64,000 bases of DNA from an uncultured Cellulomonas sp. (GCF_947494015.1 NZ_CANLTL010000005.1:1-64000); one strand, 5' to 3'; shown: positions 44,163 through 55,031, counted from the stretch's first letter. The notes: generated from the letters alone by a model not told the origin. Numbers and translations are program-made.

Positions 44163-46052
44163 ATGGTCCAGGGTCACCACCCGGCGCCACCGCGCACCAG
44201 CGATGCCGCCAGCACGCCTGCTCAGACCGCCCCCCGTCCGGCCGCGCCGCAGTCCGGCAACGGCCGGCTCGCCCCGGTACCCCGGCCGGTCACGGTCGCA
44301 CCGCAGGCCGTCACCGGGGCGCAGTCCATCGTCCGGTCGCTCGAGGAGGCCGGGGTCGACGTCGTCTTCGGCATCCCGGGGGGTGCGATCCTGCCGACGT
44401 ACGACCCGCTCATGCACTCCGAGCGGCTGCGGCACATCCTGGTCCGGCACGAGCAAGGCGCCGGTCACGCCGCCTCGGGCTACGCCCACGCGACCGGCCG
44501 GGTCGGCGTGTGCATGGCGACGTCCGGCCCCGGGGCGACGAACCTGGTGACGCCGATCGCCGACGCCAACATGGACTCGGTCCCCATGGTCGCGATCACC
44601 GGCCAGGTGGGCGCCGCCATGATCGGCACGGACGCGTTCCAGGAGGCCGACATCGTCGGCATCACGCTGCCGATCACCAAGCACAACTTCCTGGTGACCG
44701 ACCCCGACGAGATCCCGCGGACCATCGCCGAGGCCTTCCACATCGCCTCCACCGGCCGGCCCGGCCCGGTGCTGGTCGACATCGCGAAGTCGGCGATGCA
44801 GGCGGCGACCACCTTCTCCTGGCCCCAGGACCTGCGCCTGCCCGGCTACCACCCGGTCACCAAGCCGCACGCCAAGCAGATCCGCGAGGCCGCCCGGCTG
44901 CTGGCGACGTCGCGCCGCCCGGTGCTGTACGTCGGTGGCGGCGCGATCCGCTCCGGCGCCGCGGCCGAGCTGCGCCGGCTCGTGGACGCCTCCGGTGCGC
45001 CGGCCGTCACCACGCTGATGGCTCGCGGGGCGCTGCCGGACTCCCACCCGCAGAACCTCGGCATGCCCGGCATGCACGGGACCGTCGCCGCCGTGGCCGC
45101 GCTGCAGAAGGCCGACCTCATCGTGGCGCTCGGGGCACGGTTCGACGACCGGGTCACCGGCAAGCTGGCGAGCTTCGCGCCGCACGCCGCCGTCGTGCAC
45201 GCCGACGTCGACCCGGCCGAGATCGGCAAGAACCGTGCCGTCGACGTGCCGATCGTGGGGGACCTGCGCGAGGTCATCGCCGACCTGCTGCCGGAGCTCG
45301 AGCGCGAGCACGCCCAGCACGGCCGGCCGGACCTCGAGGGCTGGTGGCGCCAGATCGACGACTGGCGTGAGACGTTCCCGCTCGGCTACGACGAGCCCGA
45401 CGACGGCCACCTCGCCCCGCAGCACGTCATCCAGCGGATCGGCGAGATCTCCGGGCCGGAGTCGATCTTCGTGTCGGGCGTGGGGCAGCACCAGATGTGG
45501 GCGGCCCAGTTCATCCGGTACGAGCGGCCGAACTCGTGGCTGAACTCCGGCGGCCTGGGGACCATGGGCTACTCGGTGCCGGCGGCCATGGGCGCCAAGG
45601 TCGGCCAGCCCGACCGCACCGTGTGGGCGATCGACGGCGACGGCTGCTTCCAGATGACCAACCAGGAGCTCGCCACCTGCACGATCAACGACATCCCGAT
45701 CAAGGTCGCCGTCGTGAACAACTCCTCGCTCGGCATGGTGCGCCAGTGGCAGACCCTGTTCTACGAGTCCCGCTACTCCAACACCGACCTGCACACCGGT
45801 CACGGGACGGTGCGCGTGCCGGACTTCGTCAAGCTCGCCGACGCCTACGGCTGCGTGGGGCTGCGCTGCGAGACCAAGGCCGACGTCGACGCGACCATCA
45901 AGCGGGCGATGGAGATCGACGACCGCCCCGTGGTGGTGGACTTCACCGTCTCGCGGGACGCGATGGTCTGGCCGATGGTCGCGGCCGGTGTCAGCAACGA
46001 CGAGATCCAGTACGCGCGCGGCATCAGCCCGGCCTGGGACCGGGAGGAGTGA
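44163..46052 (+). CDS. ilvB: Acetolactate synthase, large subunit
   Basis: IlvB is the ThDP-dependent catalytic subunit that makes acetolactate from pyruvate or acetohydroxybutyrate from pyruvate and 2-oxobutyrate. The 629 residues include a proline/alanine-rich N-terminal tail of about 50. The ThDP glutamate is in [20 protein letters not shown] and the ThDP/Mg motif is [32 protein letters not shown] (GDG...N). The ATG at 44163 follows CAGGAGAG. It is preceded by an attenuator and overlaps the racemase gene (TGATG), which in turn overlaps ilvN. Confidence 0.96.
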   Translation: MVQGHHPAPPRTSDAASTPAQTAPRPAAPQSGNGRLAPVPRPVTVAPQAVTGAQSIVRSLEEAGVDVVFGIPGGAILPTYDPLMHSERLRHILVRHEQGAGHAASGYAHATGRVGVCMATSGPGATNLVTPIADANMDSVPMVAITGQVGAAMIGTDAFQEADIVGITLPITKHNFLVTDPDEIPRTIAEAFHIASTGRPGPVLVDIAKSAMQAATTFSWPQDLRLPGYHPVTKPHAKQIREAARLLATSRRPVLYVGGGAIRSGAAAELRRLVDASGAPAVTTLMARGALPDSHPQNLGMPGMHGTVAAVAALQKADLIVALGARFDDRVTGKLASFAPHAAVVHADVDPAEIGKNRAVDVPIVGDLREVIADLLPELEREHAQHGRPDLEGWWRQIDDWRETFPLGYDEPDDGHLAPQHVIQRIGEISGPESIFVSGVGQHQMWAAQFIRYERPNSWLNSGGLGTMGYSVPAAMGAKVGQPDRTVWAIDGDGCFQMTNQELATCTINDIPIKVAVVNNSSLGMVRQWQTLFYESRYSNTDLHTGHGTVRVPDFVKLADAYGCVGLRCETKADVDATIKRAMEIDDRPVVVDFTVSRDAMVWPMVAAGVSNDEIQYARGISPAWDREE

Positions 46053-46767
46053 TGCGGCGCATCGGCCTGCTCGGCGGCACCTCCTGGGAGTCCAGCGCGC
46101 ACTACTACACCCAGCTCAACGAGGGCGTGGCGCAGCGGCTGGGCGGGCTGCACTCGGCCGACCTGCTGCTGCGGTCGGTGGACTTCGCCGAGATCGAGCA
46201 GCTGCAGCGGGCGGGGGACTGGACCGCGCTCGGCGCCCGGTACGAGGTCGAGGCGCGCGCGCTGGTCGCCGCCGGGGCGCAGGTCGTCGGCATCCTGGCG
46301 AACACCATGCACCTCGTGCACGACGACGTGGTGCGCGGGGCGGGCGTGCCCGTGCCGCACGTCGTGGACGCGGTCGCCTCGGCGGCGACCGGGCTCGGCG
46401 TGCGCCGGCTGGCGCTGCTCGGCACCCGTTACACCATGGAGTCCTCGTTGTACCCGGACCGGGTCGCGGCGCACGGGCTGACGGTGTCGGTGCCGTCGGG
46501 TGCGGACGCCGCCGAGACCAACCGGATCATCTACGAGGAGCTGTGCCGCGGGGTCGTGCGGGACGAGTCCCGCGCCGCGCTCCAGCGGGTCGCCGGCCGG
46601 CTGGTGGACGAGGGGGCCGACTCCGTCGTGCTCGGGTGCACCGAGCTGGCCATGATCCTGGGACCCGACGACCTGCCCGTCCCCGTGCTCGACAGCACGG
46701 CGCTGCACGTCCACTCCCTGCTCGAGGCGGCGCTGGAGCCGCGGACCGTCCACGAAAGAGGTGCAGC

Positions 46768-46771
<4 letters not shown>
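46052..46771 (+). CDS. Aspartate/glutamate racemase-family protein with altered active site
   Basis: A 239-residue member of the Asp/Glu/hydantoin racemase superfamily, closest in pattern to the E. coli YgeA group: RRIGLLGGTSWESSAHYYTQLNEGV, LLRSVDFAEIEQLQ, LLGTRYTMES and a C-terminal VLGCTELAMI with the second catalytic Cys (Cys196). The first catalytic residue, normally Cys (Thr in some L-Asp/Glu-specific members), is Ala83 in GILANTMHLV. Two-base racemisation is therefore doubtful. It is inserted between ilvB and ilvN and overlaps both (TGATG, ATGA), a position usually without a gene. A role in branched-chain amino-acid handling is possible but unproven. Confidence 0.82.
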
Positions 46772-48379
<1,608 letters not shown>

Positions 48380-48433
48380 CCCCGGCGCCCCCGGGCGCCC
48401 CGCACGCCCCCGGGTGCCCCGCACCACCCCGCC

Positions 48434-48776
48434 GAGTGCGACCTTGTGGACCCTTCACGCGAGCTGAGCGGTCCGCAAGGTCGCACTCGTGCGTCCGGGC
48501 CCGCCGAGTGTGACGTTGTGGCCGTTTCGCGCGAGCTGAGCGGTCCGCAAGGTCGCACTCGTGCGTCCGGGCCTGCCGAGTGCGACGTTGTGGGCGTTTC
48601 GCGCGAGCTGAGCGGTCCGCAAGGTCGCACTCGTGCGTCCGGGCCTGCCGAGTGTGACGTTGTGGGCGTTTCGCGCGAGCTGAGCGGTCCGCAAGGTCGC
48701 ACTCGTGCGTCCGGGCCTGCCGAGTGCGACGTTGTCGGCGTTTCGCGCGAGCTGAACGGTCCGAGACGTCGCACTC
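48434..48776. repeat. Tandem array of five 55-nt palindromic repeats, exact 72-bp period (array B)
   Basis: Copies lie at 48434-48488, 48506-48560, 48578-48632, 48650-48704 and 48722-48776. Each is 55 nt and each linker is 17 nt (GTGCGTCCGGGCCTGCC with one change). The outer arms GAGTGCGAC and GTCGCACTC match array A at 281-691, but the centre (about TTTCGCGCGAGCTGAGC) and the linkers differ from array A. The first copy has compensating changes in the stem (CTTG with CAAG). The array fills the gap between convergent ilvC and the YihY-like gene. The remainder of the gap (48380-48433 and 48777-48843) is low-complexity GC-rich sequence. Frames across the array are not genes. Confidence 0.92.
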
Positions 48777-48843
48777 GGCGCGCGGGGTGGGCGCGCGGGG
48801 TGGGCGCGCGGGGTGGGGCGAGGCGGGGGGCCGGGTTGGAGGG

Positions 48844-49803
48844 TCAGGATCGGTCGTCGAGGGGGCGGCCGACGGCGTCGTCGGCCTTGACGGCCTCCCG
48901 CTCGCCGCGCGGTCGGTCCTCGCCCACGGTGGAGTCGGCGTCGGTCTGGTGCTCGGCCTCGGCGTTGATCTCCGCGCCCAGCAGGATCGCCAGGCACGAC
49001 AGCCACATCCAGACCAGCATGACCACCACGCCGGCGAGCGCTCCGTAGGTGCGCGCGTACCGGTCGAACTCGGCGACGTACAGCGAGAAGACCGCCGACG
49101 CGACCAGCCAGAAGCCGGTGGCCACCAGCGCGCCGACCGTCACCCAGCCCACCCGCGGCTCACGCCGGTCCGGTGCGTAGCGGTAGATCACCCCGAGCGA
49201 CAGCGCGAACACCACCGAGACCAGCACCCACCGGCCCAGGCCGAGCAGGAAGCCGCCGTCGACCACCGCGGGGAAGACCGCGACCAGCGCGAGCAGGACG
49301 AAGAACACGACCACGGTGCCGAGGGTGAACACCAGCGCAAGACCGCGCCGCTTGAGGTACCCCGACCGCTCGCGCTCCTCGTAGACGAGGTTGACCGAGG
49401 TCAGCAGGTGGTCCATGCCCACGAAGGCCGACCACAGGGCGATCAGCAGGGACACGATCAGCGCGATCCCCAGACCCTGCTGGTCGCTCCGGACCAGCGT
49501 CGCCATCTGCCCGGCGACCAGGTCCGACGCCTCGGCGGGAAGGGTGGTCGACAGCGCCTCGACCTGCTCGCCGAGGTCGGCCGGGGTGCTGACCAGGCCG
49601 TAGAGGAGCACGACGGCGATCAGCGACGGGAACAGCGCGAGGAAGCCGAAGAACGCCACGCCGGCGCTGATCAACGGCAGCCGGTCGTCGACGGACCGGC
49701 GCAGGGCACGCACGACGACCTGACGCCAGCCGCGCGGCGGGATCTGCGTCGGTGCGTCGGCGTGCGCGCCGGGATGGGCGAGCTCGTCACGGTCCAGCGT
49801 CAT
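48844..49803 (-). CDS. YihY/BrkB-family membrane protein
   Basis: A 319-residue inner-membrane protein with about six hydrophobic segments. The family pattern is DRLPLISAGVAFFGFLALFPSLIAVVLLYGLVS at residues 39-71, then LIVSLLIALWSAFVGMDHLLTSVNLVYEERERSGYLKRRGLAL and the last helix VVMLVWMWLSCLAILLGAEINAEAE. The charged C-terminal 40 residues are cytoplasmic and probably disordered. The function of the family is not established; older RNase BN labels are wrong for it. The ATG has a strong GGAGGTGA ribosome-binding site. It is divergent from the ASCH gene and convergent with ilvC. Confidence 0.9.
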   Translation of the reverse strand: MTLDRDELAHPGAHADAPTQIPPRGWRQVVVRALRRSVDDRLPLISAGVAFFGFLALFPSLIAVVLLYGLVSTPADLGEQVEALSTTLPAEASDLVAGQMATLVRSDQQGLGIALIVSLLIALWSAFVGMDHLLTSVNLVYEERERSGYLKRRGLALVFTLGTVVVFFVLLALVAVFPAVVDGGFLLGLGRWVLVSVVFALSLGVIYRYAPDRREPRVGWVTVGALVATGFWLVASAVFSLYVAEFDRYARTYGALAGVVVMLVWMWLSCLAILLGAEINAEAEHQTDADSTVGEDRPRGEREAVKADDAVGRPLDDRS

Positions 49804-49922
49804 CGACTCACCTCCGCGTGGGTGCGACCAGTGTGGTGCGCGCGGGCCGGGCGTGCTGCCGGACGGCGGGTCGGGATGTCACCGCGGTGCGGCCGCGGCG
49901 CACCGCGGGCGCGCCCGTCGGG

Positions 49923-49935
49923 GATCATGGTCCGC
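49923..49935 (+). promoter_or_regulatory. -10-like box before the ASCH gene
   Basis: GATCAT at 49923-49928, 7 nt before ATG at 49936, with no ribosome-binding site in between. Confidence 0.35.
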
Positions 49936-50553
49936 ATGAGCCACGACGACGCAGCGCCCGACGCAGCTCCCGACGACGCGCCCGACGATGCGCCCGGCGG
50001 CACCCCGGTCGGTGTGCCCGACGGCGAGGAGATCGCCGCCTTCTGGGAGCTCGCCCGCGGGCGCGCCGGGCTGGGGCGCCTCGCGGCGGTCGTGGGCACC
50101 GGCGCCCGGGCGAGCCTGCCGCCGCCCGCCTGGGCCCTCGGCGACACCGCCGAGGAGGCCGACGCCCAGCTCGCCCGGGTGCTCGCCCGCACCCGGACGG
50201 CGATGACGACGGCGCTGTGGGAGCTGGCGGACGCCGACGTCGCGCCGCCCGAGCGTGGTGATCTCTCGATCGTGGTCGACGGACGTGGGCACCCTCGTGC
50301 GCTGATCCGCACCACGGCGGTCCGCCAGGTCCGGTTCGCCGACGTCGACGCCGAGCACGCTGCGGCGGAGGGCGAGGGGGACGGCTCCCTCGAGGCGTGG
50401 CGGGCCCGCTACGCCGGGCGCCTGGCGCAGGCGGCGGCCGTGGCGGGGCGCGTGCTCGACGACGACACCTCTGTGGTGCTGGAGCAGTTCGAGGTGCGTT
50501 TCCCGACCCGCCCGGCGGCCGCCCCGGCCGTGCGCGAGCCGGCGCTCAGCTGA
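49936..50553 (+). CDS. ASCH-domain protein
   Basis: A 205-residue protein. After an Asp/Ala/Pro-rich tail of about 30 residues, it shows the ASCH pattern: [104 protein letters not shown] folds resemble PUA domains and bind RNA or act on nucleosides (one E. coli member hydrolyses N4-acetylcytidine). Substrate and role here are unknown. It is divergent from the YihY-like gene and 55 bp before leuB. Confidence 0.85.
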   Translation: MSHDDAAPDAAPDDAPDDAPGGTPVGVPDGEEIAAFWELARGRAGLGRLAAVVGTGARASLPPPAWALGDTAEEADAQLARVLARTRTAMTTALWELADADVAPPERGDLSIVVDGRGHPRALIRTTAVRQVRFADVDAEHAAAEGEGDGSLEAWRARYAGRLAQAAAVAGRVLDDDTSVVLEQFEVRFPTRPAAAPAVREPALS

Positions 50554-50595
50554 CCGGGATCTGAGACGCGCGTCCGCCTGGTGGGACCCGATGGC

Positions 50596-50608
50596 TAGGG
50601 TCGGCGGC
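50596..50608 (+). promoter_or_regulatory. -10-like box before leuB
   Basis: TAGGGT at 50596-50601, 7 nt before ATG at 50609, with no ribosome-binding site in the gap. This favours 50609 over the in-frame ATG at 50591, which would lie upstream of the transcription start. Confidence 0.45.
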
Positions 50609-51688
50609 ATGACGCGCACCCTCCAGCTCGCAGTGATCGCCGGTGACGGCATCGGCACCGAGGTCGTCGAGCAGGGGCTGCGCGTGCTCGACGCGGCCGT
50701 CGCCGGCAGCGACGTGACGGTCGCGACCCGCGCGTTCGACCTCGGCGCCCGCCGCTGGCACGCGACCGGGGACACCCTCACCGAGGAGGACCTGGCGGCG
50801 ATCCGCGCCCACGACGCGATCCTGCTGGGCGCCATCGGCGACCCGCAGGTGCCGTCGGGTGTGCTCGAGCGGGGTCTGCTGCTCAGGCTCCGGTTCAGCC
50901 TGGACCACTACGTGAACCTGCGTCCCGGGCGGCTGTACCCGGGGGTCACCTCGCCGCTGGCCGACCCCGGCGAGGTGGACTTCGTCGTCGTCCGCGAGGG
51001 GACCGAGGGGCCCTACGTCGGCAACGGCGGGGCGCTGCGCGTGGGCACCCCCGCCGAGATCGCCAACGAGGTCAGCGTCAACACCGCGTTCGGCGTCGAG
51101 CGGGTCGTGCGCGACGCGTTCGCACGGGCCGCCGCCCGTCCGCGCCGCAAGCTCACGCTCGTGCACAAGCACAACGTGCTGGTGCACGCCGGCCACCTGT
51201 GGCGCCGGACGGTCGAGGCCGTCAACGCCGACTTCCCGGACGTCACGGTGGACTACCTGCACGTGGACGCGGCGACGATCTTCCTGGTCACGGACCCGTC
51301 GCGCTTCGACGTGATCGTCACCGACAACCTGTTCGGCGACATCCTCACCGACCTCGCCGCGGCGATCACCGGCGGGATCGGTCTCGCGGCCTCGGCCAAC
51401 ATCAACCCCGACACCGACGCCTCCGGTGCCGCGGTCGCCCCGTCGATGTTCGAGCCCGTGCACGGCTCGGCGCCGGACATCGCCGGGCAGGGCAAGGCCG
51501 ACCCGACCGCCACGGTGCTCTCGGTCGCGATGATGCTGGACCACCTGGGGCTGCCGGACGCGTCGGCCCGCGTCGAGGCGGCCGTCGCGGCCGACCTCGC
51601 CGAGCGGGCGGGGTCGGCGGGGTCCGGTGGGCGAGTACGGTCGACGGCCGAGGTGGGCCGGGACCTCGCCGCGCGCGTCGCCGGCTGA
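50609..51688 (+). CDS. leuB: 3-isopropylmalate dehydrogenase LeuB
   Basis: LeuB oxidatively decarboxylates 3-isopropylmalate with NAD in leucine synthesis, and in CimA-containing pathways may also act on 3-methylmalate to give 2-oxobutyrate. The 359 residues begin [23 protein letters not shown] and contain [21 protein letters not shown] (substrate arginines), [17 protein letters not shown] and the metal-binding [24 protein letters not shown]. The NAD loop [16 protein letters not shown] is present. ilvE follows 87 bp later; the leuA and leuCD genes are not in the window. Confidence 0.95.
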   Translation: MTRTLQLAVIAGDGIGTEVVEQGLRVLDAAVAGSDVTVATRAFDLGARRWHATGDTLTEEDLAAIRAHDAILLGAIGDPQVPSGVLERGLLLRLRFSLDHYVNLRPGRLYPGVTSPLADPGEVDFVVVREGTEGPYVGNGGALRVGTPAEIANEVSVNTAFGVERVVRDAFARAAARPRRKLTLVHKHNVLVHAGHLWRRTVEAVNADFPDVTVDYLHVDAATIFLVTDPSRFDVIVTDNLFGDILTDLAAAITGGIGLAASANINPDTDASGAAVAPSMFEPVHGSAPDIAGQGKADPTATVLSVAMMLDHLGLPDASARVEAAVAADLAERAGSAGSGGRVRSTAEVGRDLAARVAG

Positions 51689-51775
51689 CCCTCGCCCCGG
51701 GCGCCCCGGCGCCCGGTCCTCGGCCGTCACCACCGGTACCGTCAGCAACGACCACCAGGTGAAAGGCCCCGCACC

Positions 51776-52900
51776 ATGACCTCCTCCGACGCACCGTCGA
51801 CGACCGTCCTCGACGCCGAGGCCGCGTACGCCGTCCGTCCCCACCCGTCCCCGCTGCCCGAGGCCGACCGGCAGGCGGCCCTGGCCGAACCGAGGTTCGG
51901 CACCGTCTTCACCGACCACATGGCGCGGGCCACCTGGACCGCGGGCGCCGGCTGGCACGACCGCCGGGTGGAGCCGTACGGCCCGCTCCAGCTGGACCCC
52001 GCAGCCGCCGTCCTGCACTACGGGCAGGAGATCTTCGAGGGGCTCAAGGCCTACCCGCACGAGGACGGCTCGGTGTGGACGTTCCGGCCGTGGGCCAACG
52101 CGGACCGGTTCGCCGCCTCCGCGCGCCGGATCGCGCTGCCCGAGCTGCCGCGCGAGGACTTCCTGGCCGCGCTGACCGCACTGGTCCGCACCGACTCGGC
52201 GTGGGTGCCCCGCGGCGAGGAGATGAGCCTGTACCTGCGCCCCTTCATGTTCGCCTCGGAGCGATTCCTGGGCGTGCGGCCGTCCCTGGAGGCGGAGTTC
52301 CTGGTGATCGCCTCGCCGGTCGGCCCGTACTTCGCCGGCGGTGTCCGGCCGGTGTCCATCTGGGTCGCGCAGGACTTCCACCGCGCCGGCGCCGGCGGGA
52401 CGGGCGCGGCGAAGTTCGGTGGCAACTACGCCGGCAGCCTGCTGCCGCAGGGGGTCGCGCACGCCAAGGGGTTCGACCAGGTCTGCTTCCTCGACGCGGC
52501 GACGAACAGCACGCTCGAGGAGCTCGGCGGGATGAACGTCTTCGTGGTGCACGCCGACGGCCGGGTCTCCACCCCCGAGCTCACCGGCACGATCCTGGAG
52601 GGCGTCACGCGCTCGTCGATCCTGCGGCTGCTGTCCGACGCCGGTCACGAGGTCGCCGAGCGGCGCATCCCGCTGGCCGAAATTACGGCGGGGATCGCCG
52701 ACGGGTCGGTGGCGGAGGTGTTCGCGTGCGGCACCGCGGCGGTCATCACGCCGATCGGGCGCCTGGCCGGTGCGGACTTCGACCTCACCGTCGGCGACGG
52801 GACGTCCGGGGCCGTCACGACGCGCATCCGCGCCCAGCTCACCGACATCCAGTACGGCCGTGCGGCGGACCCGCACGGGTGGATGCACCGGCTCGCCTGA
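51776..52900 (+). CDS. ilvE: Branched-chain amino acid aminotransferase IlvE
   Basis: IlvE transaminates the keto acids of Val, Leu and Ile with glutamate, using PLP. The 374 residues match the longer class IV form seen in actinobacteria. The PLP lysine is Lys213 in GAAKFGGNYAGSLLPQ. YGPLQLDPAAAVLHYGQEIFEGLKAY, the downstream EELGGMNVFVV and the phosphate-cup TGTILEGVTRSSIL are conserved. GAAAGGCC lies 7 nt before the ATG, and a TACCGT at 51736-51741 may be a promoter -10 box. It follows leuB and precedes cimA on the same strand. Confidence 0.95.
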   Translation: MTSSDAPSTTVLDAEAAYAVRPHPSPLPEADRQAALAEPRFGTVFTDHMARATWTAGAGWHDRRVEPYGPLQLDPAAAVLHYGQEIFEGLKAYPHEDGSVWTFRPWANADRFAASARRIALPELPREDFLAALTALVRTDSAWVPRGEEMSLYLRPFMFASERFLGVRPSLEAEFLVIASPVGPYFAGGVRPVSIWVAQDFHRAGAGGTGAAKFGGNYAGSLLPQGVAHAKGFDQVCFLDAATNSTLEELGGMNVFVVHADGRVSTPELTGTILEGVTRSSILRLLSDAGHEVAERRIPLAEITAGIADGSVAEVFACGTAAVITPIGRLAGADFDLTVGDGTSGAVTTRIRAQLTDIQYGRAADPHGWMHRLA

Positions 52901-52947
52901 CGCCTCGCCCGGCGTCCGAGCTCCCCGGCCCCCTCACCACTCCCGCC

Positions 52948-53002
52948 GAGTGCGACGTTCTCCACCGCTCGGCGCCCGCGACGGGTCCACGAGGTCGCAC
53001 TG
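52948..53002. repeat. Single 55-nt palindromic repeat (copy C)
   Basis: This copy keeps the outer arms (GAGTGCGAC at the left, GTCGCACTG at the right) and the exact 55-nt length of the repeats in arrays A and B. Its centre is diverged. It stands alone 47 bp after ilvE. Confidence 0.8.
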
Positions 53003-53093
53003 GGCCGGGGGGCCGGGGGCGGGGAGGCGAGCACCGCGCGACCGGATGCTGGACACCGTTCTCACGTGCCGGACGGTGTGCCATGATGACGTC

Positions 53094-53120
53094 ATGCAGC
53101 ACCCGCTCCTCATCGTGTAG
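53094..53120 (+). CDS. Leu/Ile/Val leader peptide of cimA
   Basis: An 8-codon frame, MQHPLLIV then TAG. Half of it is Leu, Leu, Ile, Val, the amino acids made by the downstream pathway. A CATGAT -10-like box (53082-53087) ends 6 nt before the ATG, so the mRNA is probably leaderless and begins with the leader codons. A hairpin starts at the stop codon and a T-tailed terminator follows. Confidence 0.75.
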   Translation: MQHPLLIV

Positions 53121-53176
53121 CGCGTTCGGCCCACCCGCCGAACGCGCAGACCCTCCGCACCCCGGGGGGTCTTTTT
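53120..53176 (+). terminator. Attenuator of cimA
   Basis: Two hairpins abut. The first is an 11-bp perfect stem (GCGCGTTCGGC at 53120-53130, GCCGAACGCGC at 53137-53147) that begins at the leader stop codon. The second is a 10-bp stem with one G-U pair (53148-53157 with 53163-53172) running into TTTTT (53172-53176), an intrinsic terminator. Whether the first hairpin forms depends on where the leader ribosome stands, as in amino-acid attenuation. The ilvB leader has the same abutting layout. The alternative fold was not computed. Confidence 0.75.
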
Positions 53177-53281
53177 GTTGCCGGGCACCACCCCCGCCCG
53201 GCAGCGGTCGACCGTTCCTCCGGGCACCATCCCCGCCCGGCCGCCGGCCGACGTCGACCCCGCAGTCACCTGGAGATCCCC

Positions 53282-54904
53282 GTGACCGACACCAGCTCGC
53301 CGCCGCCGGCGTTCCACGTCTACGACACGACCCTGCGCGACGGTGCGCAGCAGGAGGGCATGAACCTGTCCGTCGCGGACAAGCTCGCGATCGCCCCGCT
53401 GCTGGACGAGCTCGGGGTCGGGTTCATCGAGGGCGGCTGGCCCGGAGCCATCCCCAAGGACACCGAGTTCTTCGCGCGCGCGGCGAAGGAGCTCACGCTG
53501 CGCCACGCACAGCTGGCGGCCTTCGGGGCGACCCGCAAGCCCGGGCTCCACGCCGGGGCCGACCCGCAGGTCCGGGCGTTGCTGGACTCGCAGGCACCGG
53601 TCGTCACGCTCGTCGCCAAGAGCGACATCAGGCACGTCGAGCGCGCTCTGCGCACCACGGGCGAGGAGAACCTCGCGATGATCGCCGACACGGTCGCCCT
53701 GCTGGTCGCCGAGGGACGCCGGGTCGTGCTGGACGCCGAGCACTTCTTCGACGGGTACCGCTTCGACCCCACGTACGCGATCGAGGCGGTCCGGACGGCC
53801 TTCCGGTCCGGCGCCGAGGTCACCACCCTGTGCGACACCAACGGCGGCATGCTGCCCGACGACGTCCACGCCGTGGTGACCGCGGTGCGCGGCGCCGTCG
53901 GGCCGGTCGGCCGGCTCGGGATCCACGCCCACAACGACTCCGGGTGCGCGGTCGCCAACTCCCTGGCCGCCGTCGCGGCGGGGGCCGACCACGTGCAGGG
54001 GACCGTGAACGGGTACGGCGAGCGCACCGGCAACGCCGACCTCATCGCCGTCGTGGCCAACCTCGAGCTCAAGGCGAACCGCGCTCTGCTCGCCGGCGGC
54101 GCGCTGCGCGACGCGACCCGCATCGCGCACGCGATCAGCGAGATCACGAACATCAGCCCGTTCGCCCGGCAGCCGTACATCGGCGCCAGCGCCTTCGCGC
54201 ACAAGGCCGGCCTGCACGCGAGCGCGATCAAGGTCGACCCCGACCTGTACCAGCACATCGACCCGACGCTGGTCGGCAACGACATGCGCATGCTCATCTC
54301 CGACATGGCCGGCCGGGCGTCGATCGAGCTCAAGGGCCGTGAGCTGGGGTTCGAGCTCGAGGGGCAGGCGGACCTGCTCAGCCGGGTCACCGACCGGGTC
54401 AAGCGCGCCGAGGCGGAGGGGTACACGTTCGACGCCGCCGACGCGTCGTTCGAGCTGCTGCTGCGCGAGGAGGTCGACGGCTCCCGGCTGGCCTACTTCG
54501 ACGTCGAGAGCTGGCGCGTCATCGTCGAGACCATGCCCGGGGCGCCGCACGAGGCGAACGCCGAGGCGACCGTCAAGCTCACCGCCGGCGGCCAGCGGGT
54601 GGTGGCGACCGGTGAGGGCAACGGCCCGGTCAACGCGCTGGACCACGCGCTGCGGCAGGCGCTCGTGCGCTGCTACCCCGAGATCGAGCGTTTCGAGCTC
54701 ATCGACTTCAAGGTGCGGATCATGGACACCATGCACGGCACCGACGCCGTGACGCGCGTCCTGGTCGAGACGATGGACCAGGGCGCGGAGACCACCTGGC
54801 GCACCGTCGGCGTCGGCCCGAACGTCATCGAGGCGTCGTGGGAGGCGCTGGTGGACTCCGTGGTCTACGGCCTGCTCAAGGCGGGCGTCGAGCGGTCCGC
54901 CTGA
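53282..54904 (+). CDS. cimA: Citramalate synthase CimA
   Basis: CimA condenses pyruvate and acetyl-CoA to (R)-citramalate, the first step of a threonine-independent route to 2-oxobutyrate and isoleucine. From the GTG it is 540 residues, the length of CimA rather than of actinobacterial LeuA. The HMGL barrel has FHVYDTTLRDGAQQEGMNLSV at the N-terminus, FIEGGWPGAIPKDTEFF, the metal site IHAHNDSGCAVANSLAAVAAGA and the GTVNGYGERTGNADL loop. After SAFAHKAGLHASAIKVDP the C-terminal LeuA-dimer regulatory domain (about 410-535) probably senses isoleucine. It has its own attenuator. An isopropylmalate or homocitrate synthase is less likely. Confidence 0.92.
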   Translation: MTDTSSPPPAFHVYDTTLRDGAQQEGMNLSVADKLAIAPLLDELGVGFIEGGWPGAIPKDTEFFARAAKELTLRHAQLAAFGATRKPGLHAGADPQVRALLDSQAPVVTLVAKSDIRHVERALRTTGEENLAMIADTVALLVAEGRRVVLDAEHFFDGYRFDPTYAIEAVRTAFRSGAEVTTLCDTNGGMLPDDVHAVVTAVRGAVGPVGRLGIHAHNDSGCAVANSLAAVAAGADHVQGTVNGYGERTGNADLIAVVANLELKANRALLAGGALRDATRIAHAISEITNISPFARQPYIGASAFAHKAGLHASAIKVDPDLYQHIDPTLVGNDMRMLISDMAGRASIELKGRELGFELEGQADLLSRVTDRVKRAEAEGYTFDAADASFELLLREEVDGSRLAYFDVESWRVIVETMPGAPHEANAEATVKLTAGGQRVVATGEGNGPVNALDHALRQALVRCYPEIERFELIDFKVRIMDTMHGTDAVTRVLVETMDQGAETTWRTVGVGPNVIEASWEALVDSVVYGLLKAGVERSA

Positions 54905-54972
54905 GGCCGACACCGACGCCCACGGCGGCGTCCGCGTCGGGTGCGGCCCGGGTGCGAGCGCCGGTGTCGGCC
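54905..54972 (+). terminator. Hairpin after cimA
   Basis: GGCCGACACCG at 54905-54915 is complemented exactly by CGGTGTCGGCC at 54962-54972. The 46-nt interior is GC-rich and can fold further. It follows the cimA stop directly. There is no T-run. Confidence 0.45.
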
Positions 54973-55018
54973 GGGGCGTGGACCGGTGGCGCGGTCCGGA
55001 GGGCCCGCGCGGCCTGCC

Positions 55019-55031
55019 TACGATGGCGCCC
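55019..55031 (+). promoter_or_regulatory. -10 box for leaderless lipoate-ligase transcript
   Basis: TACGAT at 55019-55024 is followed after 7 nt by GTG at 55032. An in-frame ATG at 55023 lies within the box, so GTG is the better start. Confidence 0.5.

Larger units (their letters stand above)
52901..53280. promoter_or_regulatory. Intergenic control region ilvE-cimA
   Basis: This 380-bp gap holds, in order, a single 55-nt palindromic repeat (52948-53002), a promoter-like pair TTCTCA (53059-53064) and CATGAT (53082-53087) with a 17-bp spacer, a leader peptide (53094-53120), two abutting hairpins with a T-run (53120-53176) and about 100 nt leading to a GGAG sequence 6 nt before the cimA GTG. 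cimA is thus controlled separately from leuB-ilvE. Confidence 0.65.

Noticed and set aside
48446-49048. 200-codon frame across array B
   Set aside because: It is a translation of the repeat (unit length divisible by three), with a periodic protein and no start signal.
48844-49803. RNase BN
   Set aside because: The protein is a YihY/BrkB multi-helix membrane protein. The RNase BN name for this family was a historic misassignment.
53282-54904. Isopropylmalate synthase (leuA)
   Set aside because: Length and sequence pattern fit citramalate synthase better. The leader peptide alone does not distinguish the two.
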